In this document: in pieces, positions 25,033-34,807 of the stretch
How positions within the stretch are numbered: the first letter of the stretch is position 1
Layout: each line of letters begins with the position of its first letter
Source: Phycisphaerae bacterium
GTDB taxonomy: Bacteria > Planctomycetota > Phycisphaerae > Phycisphaerales > UBA1924
NCBI GenBank assembly: GCA_016793805.1
Contig: JAEUIZ010000035.1
Coordinates: forward strand, 1-64,000
DNA: 64,000 nt
Reading direction: 5' to 3'
Translations under genes and position numbers: made by a program
Notes under the pieces: generated by a model
Database searches by the model: none
The model's input: only the letters and a program-made list of their open reading frames with translations
Told to the model about the DNA's origin: nothing

Positions 25033-26781
25033 TCAGCCCGCGCACCACCGGCGCCAGAGGTCGCGGATCGCGCGCGCGAAGCGGGCCGCGTAGGCCGCGC
25101 CGTCACAGATGGGCGAGGCCATCAGCGTCGGCCGAAGGGACCCGCGGAGTTGCCGCAGGCGTTCACCATCGCGCGCCAGGCCCGAGGCGAGGCGGACGAA
25201 CTCGACCGCGTCGCGCGCGACGAGGTCGCCAAGGCCCATGTTGGTCAGGAGGCTCACGCCGACGCGCGAGGCGTGCGATCGGCCCGCGAGCGTGACCACC
25301 GGCACGCCCATCAGCAGCGCCTCGAGCGTCGTCGTGGTGCCGTGGTAGGGGAAGGTGTCGAGCGCGACGTGCAGGCGGCCATAGAACCCAAGGTGCTCGG
25401 GGATCGACCCGGCGGGTGGCAGGAGGCGCAGACGCTCCGGCCCGATCCCGCCGGAGGTGAACCTCGCCAGCATCGCGTCCCGCATCGCGGGGTCACGGAA
25501 GTTGAACGCCTTGAGGACCAGGACCGACCCCGGCACGGCGTCGAGCACCCGCGCCCACAGTTCGATCAGCGGCGCGTTGATCTTCGTCGCCGCGTTGAAC
25601 GATCCGAACGCGATCGGTGCGCCCTCCGCAGGCCCGGGCGAGACTTGCGGCGCGTCCCCCGGCGGCGCGTAGCACAGGAAGCACGGATCGAGTCGGACGA
25701 GCCGCTCGACGGCGAAAGCGTCGGCGCCGGGCGGGTCGGTGTGCGAGTCCACGAGCCGCGCCCCGATCGCGCCCAGCCCCGTCGTGTTCGGGTAGCCCAG
25801 GAAGGTGACCTGTACCGGCGCGGGCCGACGGGCCATCACGCCCAGCCGATGCCCCTGCGTCAGCCCGCCCGTCTCGATCAGCACGTCGATCGAGTCGGCG
25901 AGGATTCGATCGGCGAGCGCGGCATCGGCGAGCGAGGCGGCGGGCCTCCACGCGGGCGCGATCGATCGCAGCCGCGCCGTGATGTCGTCCTCCTTGTCGC
26001 TGGTCGAGTAGCACGTCAGCGCGAGGTCGTTTGGGTCAAGGTTGCGGAGGAGCGGTTCGAGAAAGAACGCGCAACTGTGCCGCCGCAGATCGTGCGAGAT
26101 CAGGCCCACGCGGAGCGGACGATCAGGGTCCTTCGTCCCCTTCCACACGGTCGGCGCGGCGGCGGCGGGAAGCAGCGCGCCGAAGCGACGATGCGCCTCA
26201 AACGTCTCCTCGGGCGTGGCCCTGGGATCATAGTTCAGGGCGTTGGCGAGCATCGAGGCGAGTTCTGCGTTGCCCGGCGACAACGCCAGCGCGGCCCGGG
26301 CGAGGTCGACGGATTCCTCGACGCGCGCCATGCTCCAGAGGGTCGCCGAGAGGAGGGACGCGACCGCCGCGTCACCGGGGTGGCGAGCGGCGAGATCGCG
26401 CAGGATGGCCTCGGCCTCGGGGAAGCGGTCGAGTTGGCGGAGCGCGGTGGCCAGGCCGATGCGGGCGTCGTCGCGCGCGGGGTCGATCTCGAGCGCCCGC
26501 CGAAGCGTCTGAGCCGACTCTTCGGCTTTGCCCATCATCCCCAGCGTGTTGCCGAGCGTGAGGAGGAGGCTCGCGTCGAGCGGGTGCGCGGCGACGGCCC
26601 GCCGGACGAAGAAGACGGCCTGCTCGAACTGCCCCAGCCGCGCGAGGACCATCGCCATCCCGTTGGCGGCCCCCGCGTGCGTCGGGCTCGACTGGAGCAC
26701 TCGCTGAAGGATCGCGCGGGCCTGCTCGAAGCGGCCGGCCTCGTAGTGCTGGCGGGCCTGTTCGAGCCGGGCATCGCTCAT
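25033..26781 (-). CDS. TPR protein with GT41 (OGT/SPINDLY-like) glycosyltransferase domain, copy 1, 582 aa
   Basis: N-terminal TPR superhelix (about residues 1-200), then a GT41-type catalytic region: LRVGLISHDLRRHSCAFFL, QVTFLGYPNTTGLGAIGARL, IAFGSFNAATKINAPLIELW and DTFPYHGTTTTLEALLMGVP. These match the catalytic and UDP-binding segments of O-GlcNAc transferases and SPINDLY. In bacteria such enzymes modify proteins, including flagellins and surface proteins; the donor sugar cannot be read from sequence. Its ATG overlaps the stop of copy 2 by 4 nt. Confidence 0.88.
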   Translation of the reverse strand: MSDARLEQARQHYEAGRFEQARAILQRVLQSSPTHAGAANGMAMVLARLGQFEQAVFFVRRAVAAHPLDASLLLTLGNTLGMMGKAEESAQTLRRALEIDPARDDARIGLATALRQLDRFPEAEAILRDLAARHPGDAAVASLLSATLWSMARVEESVDLARAALALSPGNAELASMLANALNYDPRATPEETFEAHRRFGALLPAAAAPTVWKGTKDPDRPLRVGLISHDLRRHSCAFFLEPLLRNLDPNDLALTCYSTSDKEDDITARLRSIAPAWRPAASLADAALADRILADSIDVLIETGGLTQGHRLGVMARRPAPVQVTFLGYPNTTGLGAIGARLVDSHTDPPGADAFAVERLVRLDPCFLCYAPPGDAPQVSPGPAEGAPIAFGSFNAATKINAPLIELWARVLDAVPGSVLVLKAFNFRDPAMRDAMLARFTSGGIGPERLRLLPPAGSIPEHLGFYGRLHVALDTFPYHGTTTTLEALLMGVPVVTLAGRSHASRVGVSLLTNMGLGDLVARDAVEFVRLASGLARDGERLRQLRGSLRPTLMASPICDGAAYAARFARAIRDLWRRWCAG

Positions 26782-28547
26782 CGGGCCACCCCCGTGCCGC
26801 GCGCACACCGATCGCGCCACACCTCTCGGAGCGCCGCCTCGAATCGGCGCACCCAGCCCTCGGCATCGCAGAGCGCGGACGCCCGCACGCGATCGCGCCG
26901 CGCGGCCCGCTCGGAGGCGAGGCGAGGCACGTCCGCCGCCAGCGCGCACGCCAGATCGACATAGGCGGCGGCGTCGGGCGCCAGCGTCGGTTCGCCCGCC
27001 GCGGGAAGGAGGCTCGCGCTGACGCGCCCGGCGTGGGTGTGGCCCGCCAGCGCGACGACGGGCACGCCCATCCAGAGCGCCTCGCAGGTTGTCGTGGTGC
27101 CGTTGTAGGGGAAGGTGTCGAGTGCGACATCGGCTCGCTGATAGAGGGCGAGGTGGTCGCGCGGGCTGGGCGTCTGCGAGAGGACCTCGACGCGGGCGGG
27201 ATCGACGCCCAGCGTGGCGAACCGCCGCGGGAACTCGTCGCGAAGGCCCGGATCGGCGAACTCCAGCGCCTTGACCAGCAGCCGCGACCCCGGCGTGCGG
27301 CGCAGCACCTCGGCCCAGGACGCGACGACGCCGCGATTGATCTTCGGCGCCGAGTTGAACGAGCCAAAGGTGACGTGCCCGCGCGCCAGCGCCGGCGTGG
27401 GGCTGGGCTCGGGGGCGTCGGGCGGGCCGGAGTAGCACAGGAAGGGCGGGTCGAGCCGCACGAGACGCTCGACGGCGTGATCGTGCGGGTCGGTGGTTCG
27501 ATCGACGATGCGGGCGTCGATCCGCGAGAGGCCGGTCGTGCTCGGATAGCCCAGGAACGTGGCCTGGGCCGGGGCCGGGGCCAGCGCCATGACCCCGAGC
27601 CGATGGTTCGGCGTGAGGCCCGAGAGGTCGATGAGCAGGTCGACCTGGTCCGCGCGCATCTGGGCCGCGATCGCGGCGTCGGGGAGCGCGGCGACCGGCC
27701 GCCACATGTCCGCGAGCGACCGCAGGCGTGCGGCGACGGCGTCCTCGGCGGGCGCGGTGTAGTAGCACGCGAGCGAGACGCGGGCGCGATCGCGTCGCGC
27801 GAAGAACGGCTCGATGAACAGGCCCACCGGGTGCGCGCGAAGGTCATACGACAGCAGCCCGACGCGGATCGGACGATCGGGATCCATCACGCGCGTCGCG
27901 TCGGGCGGCAGGGGCGGGGCCGACGCTTCGAGGATGCGTCCGAACGCGCGGTGGGCCTCGGCGATGCCCGGGCCTGTCGCCGCGGGGTCGTAGTTGCTGA
28001 TGTGCGCAAGAGCGGCGGCGGCGGAGAGGTCGGCAGGGGCCGCGAGCGTGGCGCGCCGGGCCGCGTCCGCCGCGTCCTCGACGCGCGCGACCTTCAGGAG
28101 CAGCAGCGCCCGCGCGACGAGCAACTCGTGGTCGCTCGGCGCGGCCTCCAGCCCAACCCGGAGGTGCTCGGCGGCCGCGGTGAACCGCAGCGCGGCCCGG
28201 AGCACGTGCGAGATGCCCAGCCGCGGCGCCGGCGATCGCGGGTCCAGCGCGATCGCACGCTCGAACGCCGCAAGGGCCTGGTCGGTCTTGCCGGCCTGCG
28301 CGAGCGCGTTGGCGAGGTTGGTCGCGACGCCGGGATCGTTGGGACGGCCCGCCGCGGCGCGCTGCGCGTGGAACGCCGCGAGTTCGTGCTGCCCGAGCAT
28401 CCCGAGGACGAGCGCCAACGCGTTGGAGAGGTCGGGGTGCCCCGGGTGCTGCTGGAGGGCGCGGAGCAACCCTTGCCGGGCCTGGTCGGCGCGCCCGGAC
28501 ATCGCCAACTGGCGGGCCTGCTCGAGTTTGGCGGAGACATCAACCAT
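26778..28547 (-). CDS. TPR protein with GT41-type domain, copy 2, 589 aa
   Basis: Same layout as its neighbours: TPR (about 1-210), then IRVGLLSYDLRAHPVGLFIE, QATFLGYPSTTGLSRIDARI, VTFGSFNSAPKINRGVVASW and DTFPYNGTTTTCEALWMGVP. Clear paralogue of the genes at 25033 and 28588. A TACGCT box ends 7 nt before its ATG, so it may have its own leaderless promoter in addition to read-through. Overlaps copy 1 by ATGA. Confidence 0.88.
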   Translation of the reverse strand: MVDVSAKLEQARQLAMSGRADQARQGLLRALQQHPGHPDLSNALALVLGMLGQHELAAFHAQRAAAGRPNDPGVATNLANALAQAGKTDQALAAFERAIALDPRSPAPRLGISHVLRAALRFTAAAEHLRVGLEAAPSDHELLVARALLLLKVARVEDAADAARRATLAAPADLSAAAALAHISNYDPAATGPGIAEAHRAFGRILEASAPPLPPDATRVMDPDRPIRVGLLSYDLRAHPVGLFIEPFFARRDRARVSLACYYTAPAEDAVAARLRSLADMWRPVAALPDAAIAAQMRADQVDLLIDLSGLTPNHRLGVMALAPAPAQATFLGYPSTTGLSRIDARIVDRTTDPHDHAVERLVRLDPPFLCYSGPPDAPEPSPTPALARGHVTFGSFNSAPKINRGVVASWAEVLRRTPGSRLLVKALEFADPGLRDEFPRRFATLGVDPARVEVLSQTPSPRDHLALYQRADVALDTFPYNGTTTTCEALWMGVPVVALAGHTHAGRVSASLLPAAGEPTLAPDAAAYVDLACALAADVPRLASERAARRDRVRASALCDAEGWVRRFEAALREVWRDRCARGTGVAR

Positions 28548-28554
28548 GCGGGTC

Positions 28555-28560
28555 AGCGTA
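28555..28560 (-). promoter_or_regulatory. Possible -10 element (TACGCT) before GT41 copy 2
   Basis: TACGCT on the minus strand ends 7 nt before the ATG at 28547, inside the 40-nt gap between copies 3 and 2. Confidence 0.35.
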
Positions 28561-28587
28561 GCGTTTCAACTCTGCCGGCACGCCGAC

Positions 28588-30381
28588 CTACTGGCCGCAC
28601 CAGTGGGACCAGGCGGCACGGAGGGCGTGCTCGAAGCGGCGCGCGAAGGCCGGGGCGTCGAGGAGCGCCGAGGCCGCCAGTCGCGCCCGCATCCCCGCGC
28701 GGAGCGATGCGAGCCGATCGAGGTCGCGGGCGAGCCCCGAGGCGATCCGCGCGAACTCGTCCTCGTCGCGGGCGACCAGTACGGGGAGTCCGGCCGCGGC
28801 CAGCAGGCTCGCGCCGACGCGGGCCGCGTGCGTGGCGCCCTCGCGCGTCACCACCGGCACGCCCATCCACAGGGCCTCGCACGTCGTGGTCGTGCCGTTG
28901 TACGGGAAGGTGTCCAGCGCGATGTCGGCCCGTGCATAGGTGTCCAGGTGCGACGACTTGTCGGGAAGGAGGTCGAGCGCCTCGACGCGATCCGGCCCGA
29001 CGCCCAGGGCCGCGAGTGTCGAGAGGATGTTCTCGCGCGTCCACGGGATCGCCAGCCCGCGCGTCTTGAGCAGCAACCGCGACCCGGGGACCGCCCCGAG
29101 CGTACGGGCCCACATCCGTAGCGTCGTGGGGCTGAGTTTGCGGATGGAGTTGAACGAGGCGAACGTGATGCCGGTCGCGCCGAGCGCGGGCGGAGGCGAT
29201 ACAGGCGGGGCGTGCGCGGGCGGGGCATAACACAGGAAGCACGGGTCGAGGCGCAGCAGCCGTTCGGTGTGGAATCGTTCGGCGCCGGGCGGGTCGGTGC
29301 GCGAGTCCACCAGCCGCGCGTCGATCGTGGGGAGGCCCGTGGTGTTGGGGTAGCCCAGGTACGTGACCTGCACGGGCGCGGCGCGGTCTTTCAGCGCGGC
29401 GAGCGGGCCTCCGGCGGTGTGGGCCGAGAGTTCCACGAGCACGTCGACCGAGTCCTCGCGGATCGCACGCACGAGCCGCGAACCGGGCCAGCCCGCCGCA
29501 TCGCGCCAGTGGTCCGCGGCCGAGCGAAGGCGGGCCGTCATCGCGTCCGACCGGTCGCTGACGGAGTAGCAGACGTACTCGACGGCGGCGCGGTCGCGCT
29601 GCTCGAGGATCGGGAGCAGGAAGTAGGCGCACGAGTGGTCGTAGAGATCGGGCGAGAGCAGCCCGACACGCAGCCGGCGAAGGGGATCACGCGGGTTGGC
29701 AAACGCCGGGGGCGCGAGGGCGCTCGCCATCGCGACCTGGCCCCATCGGCGGTGCGCGTCGAACGTCTCCTCGGGCGTGGCGTCGTCGGCGTAGTTCAAG
29801 GCCGAGAGCACCTTGCCCAGCACCTCGGCGCTTGTCGGCGCGGCCCGGGCCGCGGCGCGGAACTGCTCGACCGCCTCGGCCGGCTTGCCTGACGTGATGA
29901 GCAGCCCGCCCAGCCCGCAGAGCGATTCCGCGTCGGCGGGGTTGAGCGCCAGCGCCCGGCGATAGAGCCGATCCGCCTGGGCTGGGTCCCCAGCGCCCGC
30001 CAGCGTGCGCGCCATCGCCGAGAGCGGCATGGGCCACGCCGGATCGGCGTCCGCGGCCCGCTGCAGCATGGCCAGGCCGTCTGAGAGCCGACCGACTCCG
30101 ATCAGAATGACCCCGAGTTGGTACGCGATCCGGGCTTGCGCGGGGGCCAGGGCGTGCGCTTGTCGAAGGGCCTCGATCGCCTCTGTCGCGCGACCCGCCG
30201 CGTGCAGAAGAGTGCCGAGCAGCGCCCGGGCCTCGGCCTCTCCCGCCCCACCTCCACCTCCTCCACCACCCGGGATCGCCGCGCCGGGCGCCGCCGGGAG
30301 GGCGGCCTGGAGCACGCGGATCGCCTCGGGCAGGCTTCCGGATTGGGCGAGCGAGACGGCGTGTCGGATCGCGTCCTGCAT
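28588..30381 (-). CDS. TPR protein with GT41-type domain, copy 3, 597 aa
   Basis: TPR region (about 1-220) with a run of eight Gly near residue 40, then LRVGLLSPDLYDHSCAYFLL, QVTYLGYPNTTGLPTIDARL, ITFASFNSIRKLSPTTLRMW and DTFPYNGTTTTCEALWMGVP. Closest by eye to copy 2 in the nucleotide-sugar region. The start ATG shares one base with the dxr stop (TGATG), so translation is probably coupled to dxr. Confidence 0.88.
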   Translation of the reverse strand: MQDAIRHAVSLAQSGSLPEAIRVLQAALPAAPGAAIPGGGGGGGGAGEAEARALLGTLLHAAGRATEAIEALRQAHALAPAQARIAYQLGVILIGVGRLSDGLAMLQRAADADPAWPMPLSAMARTLAGAGDPAQADRLYRRALALNPADAESLCGLGGLLITSGKPAEAVEQFRAAARAAPTSAEVLGKVLSALNYADDATPEETFDAHRRWGQVAMASALAPPAFANPRDPLRRLRVGLLSPDLYDHSCAYFLLPILEQRDRAAVEYVCYSVSDRSDAMTARLRSAADHWRDAAGWPGSRLVRAIREDSVDVLVELSAHTAGGPLAALKDRAAPVQVTYLGYPNTTGLPTIDARLVDSRTDPPGAERFHTERLLRLDPCFLCYAPPAHAPPVSPPPALGATGITFASFNSIRKLSPTTLRMWARTLGAVPGSRLLLKTRGLAIPWTRENILSTLAALGVGPDRVEALDLLPDKSSHLDTYARADIALDTFPYNGTTTTCEALWMGVPVVTREGATHAARVGASLLAAAGLPVLVARDEDEFARIASGLARDLDRLASLRAGMRARLAASALLDAPAFARRFEHALRAAWSHWCGQ

Positions 30382-31652
30382 CAGGCCTCCAGGCGCGAGG
30401 CCACGAACGCGCGCGCGCGGGCGTCCGCCTCGAGCACGTCCGAGAGCGAGTGGATCGGCGCTGCCGGGAGCGAGTCGAGGGCCTCGGCAACCAGCGACGC
30501 GATGCGGGGGAATGGAACCCGCCCGGCGATGAAGGCCTCGACCGCGGCCTCGTTGGCGGCGTTGAGCGTGGCGCCCGCGCCTGGCCCGGTGCCGCGAGCC
30601 ATCGCGGCGCGGGCGAGGTCGAGCGCGGGGAACCGCTCCGGATCGACGGGCTCGAAGTGGAGGCGCGAGAGCGAGGCGAGGTCGAGCCGACGGGCGGACG
30701 CGGGCGCGCGCACGGGGAAGGTCAGCGCGTGCTGGATCGGAAGCCGCATGTCGGGCGCGGCAAGTTGGGCAAGCAGGGCGCCGTCGGCGTGCTCGATCAT
30801 CGCGTGGACGATGGACTGGGGATGGATGATGGCGTCGAGGCGATCGGGGGGCAGCCCGAAGAGCCAGTGCGCCTCGATCAACTCCAGCGCCTTGTTCATG
30901 AGGGAGGCGGAGTCGATGGTGATCTTGCGGCCCATGGACCAGGTGGGGTGGTTGAGGGCCTGGGCGGGAGTGGCGTGTTGGAGTTGGTCCTTCGTCCAGG
31001 TTCGGAATGGCCCCCCGGAAGCGGTGAGCATGACGCGGGCCACGAGCGGTTCGAGCGAGACTGGCGGGGCGAACGGGGTGGACAGAGGGAGAGGAACCTG
31101 AACACGTGGCGCCGCGGGCGGCGTCGGGGAAGCGGGTGATGGCAGGAGGAGGGGCGCGAGGAGTTGCCAGACGGCGGAGTGCTCGGAATCAACGGGGAGG
31201 AGGCGGCTGCCGGTGCGTCGCGCGGCGGGGACAATGAGCTCGCCCGCGGCGACGAGTGCTTCCTTGTTGGCGAGGGCGAGGTCGCGTCCGAGTTCGACGG
31301 CGGCGAGCGTGGAGGGCAGCCCTGCGACGCCGGACATCGCCGCGACGACGAGGTCCGCATCGACCTGTCGGACGAGGCGCTCGGGGGCGTCGGGCCCGCG
31401 GCGGAGGACGTGCTCGGCGAAGTCGGCGTCGGACGGGGGCGGGGTGGCGAGGGCGAGATCGCGCACGGCGAAGCGGCGGGCCTGCGCGGCGAGGAGGGAG
31501 GCGTTGGAGTGCGCGCTGAGCCCGACGACGCGGAAGCGCGCCGGCCAGAGGCCCTGGGCGTGCAGGGAGTTGAGGTGGTCGATGACCTCGAGGGTCTGGG
31601 TGCCGATGGAGCCGGTGGACCCGAGGAGGATGACCCGCCTGGGCTCGGGCAT
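30381..31652 (-). CDS. dxr: 1-deoxy-D-xylulose-5-phosphate reductoisomerase, 423 aa
   Basis: Second enzyme of the MEP isoprenoid pathway. N-terminal NADPH motif ILLGSTGSIGTQTLEVI, then ALANKEALVAAGELI, PVDSEHSAVWQ (metal and substrate), LTASGGPFR, HPTWSMGRKITIDSASLMNK and HPQSIVHAMIEHADGA. All diagnostic segments are intact. It contains an extra Pro-rich insertion of about 30 residues after the SEHSAVWQ segment. Starts 3 nt after the RNase E/G stop, with AGGA inside that gene's end. Confidence 0.95.
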   Translation of the reverse strand: MPEPRRVILLGSTGSIGTQTLEVIDHLNSLHAQGLWPARFRVVGLSAHSNASLLAAQARRFAVRDLALATPPPSDADFAEHVLRRGPDAPERLVRQVDADLVVAAMSGVAGLPSTLAAVELGRDLALANKEALVAAGELIVPAARRTGSRLLPVDSEHSAVWQLLAPLLLPSPASPTPPAAPRVQVPLPLSTPFAPPVSLEPLVARVMLTASGGPFRTWTKDQLQHATPAQALNHPTWSMGRKITIDSASLMNKALELIEAHWLFGLPPDRLDAIIHPQSIVHAMIEHADGALLAQLAAPDMRLPIQHALTFPVRAPASARRLDLASLSRLHFEPVDPERFPALDLARAAMARGTGPGAGATLNAANEAAVEAFIAGRVPFPRIASLVAEALDSLPAAPIHSLSDVLEADARARAFVASRLEA

Positions 31653-31655
31653 GGG

Positions 31656-34346
31656 CTAGTCCTGGTTGCGGGGAACCTCGCCCGGGCCGAGCCGTCGGCG
31701 GCTGGAGTAAAGGAACCGCTTGGGCTTGGGCTCGGGTTGGGGCGCACGGGCCGGCGGATGAGCAGGCGGCGTGCTCGCGGGGGGGGTGGGGGGTGACATT
31801 GGGGGCCGCTTCTGGTATCCACCACCGACGCGCGGAACCGGGGCGGGGGGTGTTCGCTGGGCGACGGGCGCGCGTTCGAGAGGCGGGAGCGGCGCGGCAT
31901 CCGGCAGCGCGGGCCGATTCAGTTGGCCCCCTTGCGCTTCCTGAGCACCGGTGCCGGGCTGGCCACCCGGCGCTCCCGATCCACCCCGGCCGCGCCGGCG
32001 ACGGCGGCGGCGACGACGCCCGCCCTCACTGGGCTGGCCGTCGGTGGGCGCGTTCGCGGGCTCGCCGTCGGACGGATCGCTGGGTGCGGAGTCGTCGGCA
32101 TCGTCGAGGGGTTCGGCGGCATCACCCGCGGAGGTGCCGGCCATCGGCGCGTGGTCTTGCTTCGCCGGAGGGCTCGCTGGGAGCGGTCGAACGGCCTGGG
32201 CCGGGACATCCCAGGAGTCGCCACGCGGCGCATCGGGGTCGAGTTCGTCGGCGACGGGTGCGGGCTCGGGAGCATCGGCCGCGTCGTCGGTGTCGGAAGG
32301 GTGCGGTGCGCCGGGTGCCGGGGCGACACCATCGGCGGGCGCGCCCCCGCGGCCGCGACGGCGACGGCGGCGGCGACGGCGACGCCCGCCCTCGCCCGGC
32401 GCCGCGTTGGGATCCGCGGGCGTCTCGGGGGATTGGCCATCCACGAGATGGAGCGGGGCGCGAGGCTGATCGTCGGCTGGCGCGACGTCCTGCGCGGGCA
32501 TCGGCCGCGGCGCGGGCTTGGTCGCGGGAGGCGTGCCGTCGGGAGACAGGCCACCCCGCCCGCGTCCACGGCGTCGGCGACGGCGACGCTTCTTGCCCTC
32601 GGCGTCGGGCGCCCCGGGCTCGACCACGTCGTCGTCGATCTCGATGGGGTGCGGGGGCTCGTCGGCGAGTTCGGCCTGCTCGGCCTCGGTGAGTTCCGGC
32701 TCGGGCGCGGCTTCCTCGGCCTTCGCGTCCACGGCCCAGGACTCGTCGTCGCCCTTGTCGGCCGAGAGTTCCCAGACCTTGAGGTCCTTGGGCGGCTTGG
32801 GCTTGGGGAGCGTCGTCACGTCGAGGTCGGCGCCGGCGGTGTCGTAGGCGTAGAACGTGACGCGATCGAGCGGGACGGTCTCGCTCACGCGGACATCGAC
32901 CTGTTTCCCGCTGGTGCGTTCGAGTTTGTTGAGGGACTTTCGGCGGCCGGAGAGGAGTTCGGAGGCGACGCGCGGGCTGACGACCATCTCGACGCGGCCG
33001 ACCTTGTCGATGTCGAGGAGGGCGGCCAGGGAGCGGAGGGCGTCGCTGGTCACGGAATCGGGCTTCTGGACGATGCCTCGGCCGTGGCATGTGGGGCAGT
33101 CGGCGAAGTGAACGGTCTCGTGGCTCCCGCGCATGCGTTGGCGGGTCATCTCGAGGATCCCGAAGTCGGAGATGGGGAGCGTGGTGGTGCGGGCGCGGTC
33201 GCGCTTGAGTCGATCGCGGAACCGCTGCTCGATGTCCTTGCGGTGCGAGGCGTGACGCATGTCGATGAGGTCGTTGATGACGATCCCGCCGAGGTCGCGG
33301 AGTTTGAGTTGGCGGCAGATCTCGTCGACGGCCTCGCAGTTGGTGCGATAGGCGTTGGTCTCGGCGTCGCGGGCGTCGCGCATCTTGCCCGAGTTCACGT
33401 CGATGGCAACGAGGGCCTCGGTCTCGTCGATGACGAGGCGCCCGCCGGAGGGGAGCGGGACCTCGCGGGCGTTCATGAGGGCGAGTTGCTGCTCGATCCC
33501 GAAGGCGTGGAAGAGGGGCGTGTGGCCCTGGTACTGGAGGAGTTTGATCTTGGAGCGCGGGGAGACGATCTTGAGGAACCGGCTGGCGCGGACGAGGGCC
33601 AACTCGTTGTCGATGATGATCTCCTGGATCTCCGGGGAGAGGATGTCGCGCAGGGCGCGGACGAGGAGGTCGGACTCGGAGTAGAGCAGCCGCGGGCGCT
33701 GCCCGGACTTCAGGCGCGTCTCCATGTCCTTCCAGAGCCGCAGGAGGTACGCCAGGTCGCGCTTGAGTTCGGTCTTGTTGCGGTCCATCCCGGCGGTGCG
33801 GAGGATGAACCCGAAGCCGTCGGGGAGGTCGAGTTGGTCGAGCACGGCCCGCATCTCGCGGCGCTGGTCCTCGTCCTCGACCTTGCGCGAGACGCCCACG
33901 CGGTCCATCTGGGGCATCATCACGAGGTACCGGCCCGGGATCGAGAGGTAGGACGTGAGGGTGGGGCCCTTGGTGCCCACGCCCTCCTTAAGGACCTGGA
34001 CCGTGACCTCGTCGCCGCGGCGGAAGCACTTCTGGATCGGGGGCCGATCGCGGCGGGGGGTCTTCTTGCCGACCATTTCCGTGGTCTCGTCGTCCTCGCC
34101 CGGGAAGTAGCGGGGATGGATGTCGGAGACATGGAGGAACCCGTGGTGCTCGACGCCGAAGTCGACGAAGGCGGCCTGGATCGCGGGCTCGACGTTGGTG
34201 ACGGTCCCGACGTAGATGTTCCCGACGCGTGAGATGGCGCTGGCCCGCTCGTGGTGGAGTTCTTCGAGTTTCCCGTCCTCGACGATGGCGACGCGGCACT
34301 CCTCGCCGGGGACGTAACTGATGAGCATGCGGGAAGGTTCAGACAT
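31656..34346 (-). CDS. rng: Ribonuclease E/G with Arg-rich C-terminal scaffold, 896 aa
   Basis: Endoribonuclease for mRNA decay and rRNA processing. S1 region at about 35-130 (VGNIYVGTVTNVEPAIQAAF), RNase-H-like/DNase I-like core with the Mg-binding ETEALVAIDVNSG and VINDLIDMR, and the zinc-link CPTCHGRG. The last about 330 residues are low complexity: three Arg-rich blocks ending RGRGG (near residues 585, 655 and 778) separated by acidic, Pro-rich linkers. Such tails bind RNA and degradosome partners in RNase E. ATG 34346 has AAAGG upstream; ATG 34364 is an alternative. rng or rne cannot be decided. Confidence 0.92.
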   Translation of the reverse strand: MSEPSRMLISYVPGEECRVAIVEDGKLEELHHERASAISRVGNIYVGTVTNVEPAIQAAFVDFGVEHHGFLHVSDIHPRYFPGEDDETTEMVGKKTPRRDRPPIQKCFRRGDEVTVQVLKEGVGTKGPTLTSYLSIPGRYLVMMPQMDRVGVSRKVEDEDQRREMRAVLDQLDLPDGFGFILRTAGMDRNKTELKRDLAYLLRLWKDMETRLKSGQRPRLLYSESDLLVRALRDILSPEIQEIIIDNELALVRASRFLKIVSPRSKIKLLQYQGHTPLFHAFGIEQQLALMNAREVPLPSGGRLVIDETEALVAIDVNSGKMRDARDAETNAYRTNCEAVDEICRQLKLRDLGGIVINDLIDMRHASHRKDIEQRFRDRLKRDRARTTTLPISDFGILEMTRQRMRGSHETVHFADCPTCHGRGIVQKPDSVTSDALRSLAALLDIDKVGRVEMVVSPRVASELLSGRRKSLNKLERTSGKQVDVRVSETVPLDRVTFYAYDTAGADLDVTTLPKPKPPKDLKVWELSADKGDDESWAVDAKAEEAAPEPELTEAEQAELADEPPHPIEIDDDVVEPGAPDAEGKKRRRRRRRGRGRGGLSPDGTPPATKPAPRPMPAQDVAPADDQPRAPLHLVDGQSPETPADPNAAPGEGGRRRRRRRRRRGRGGAPADGVAPAPGAPHPSDTDDAADAPEPAPVADELDPDAPRGDSWDVPAQAVRPLPASPPAKQDHAPMAGTSAGDAAEPLDDADDSAPSDPSDGEPANAPTDGQPSEGGRRRRRRRRRGRGGSGAPGGQPGTGAQEAQGGQLNRPALPDAAPLPPLERAPVAQRTPPAPVPRVGGGYQKRPPMSPPTPPASTPPAHPPARAPQPEPKPKRFLYSSRRRLGPGEVPRNQD

Positions 34347-34807
34347 TCGATAGCCTTTCATGGAGCGAGGGGGCGGCGCGTCGGCGGCCCGAGAGGGGCC
34401 AGGCCGAGAGACCAAGGAAGGAGCATGGGTCGCGCACGCGGAACCGAGCCGCTCGAGAGTTCGGCGTGTCGCCAACCGGTGAACGCCCGACGCGGCGGAC
34501 GCGAGGTCCGCGAGGGCTGGGGGCCGTCGGCCCCGGGTCCTGTCTCCCCGGGCGCCCATGACGGGCGGCGGCGGGGGAGCGTCGATCGGGCGGTCGCGGA
34601 TGACGACGCGCCGAGAGTCCTGTTCCCGAGACGCCGGGCCAGCGTGGCGGGAACACCCCGCGTGCTGTCGCGCCCGTGGCTCGACGCTCCGTCCGTCGAA
34701 CGCCTCGGGGATGATCTGTGGCGCCCGCACATGCGGGCGTCGGAAACGGGCGGGGTGCCGGATCGGCTCGCCGCACGGGGGACGCCCGGAAGGCGTCTGG
34801 AAAGCGA
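34347..34807 (-). other. Long structured leader of the RNase E/G gene
   Basis: About 460 nt with no gene I can support. On the minus strand it follows a TTGCGG-17-TATCCT promoter and contains several GC-rich inverted repeats, e.g. GGGGCC-GTC-GGCCCC at 34520-34534. E. coli rne has a 361-nt leader used for autoregulation; a similar role here is inference. Confidence 0.5.

Noticed and set aside
31769-31776. Run of eight G in the RNase E/G gene as a slippage site
   Set aside because: It lies in the low-complexity Pro-rich tail near the end of the gene, is short, and the frame is intact.
31923-34232. Plus-strand open frame of 769 codons
   Set aside because: Antisense to RNase E/G; rich in Val, Gly, Asp and Glu as expected from reverse reading.
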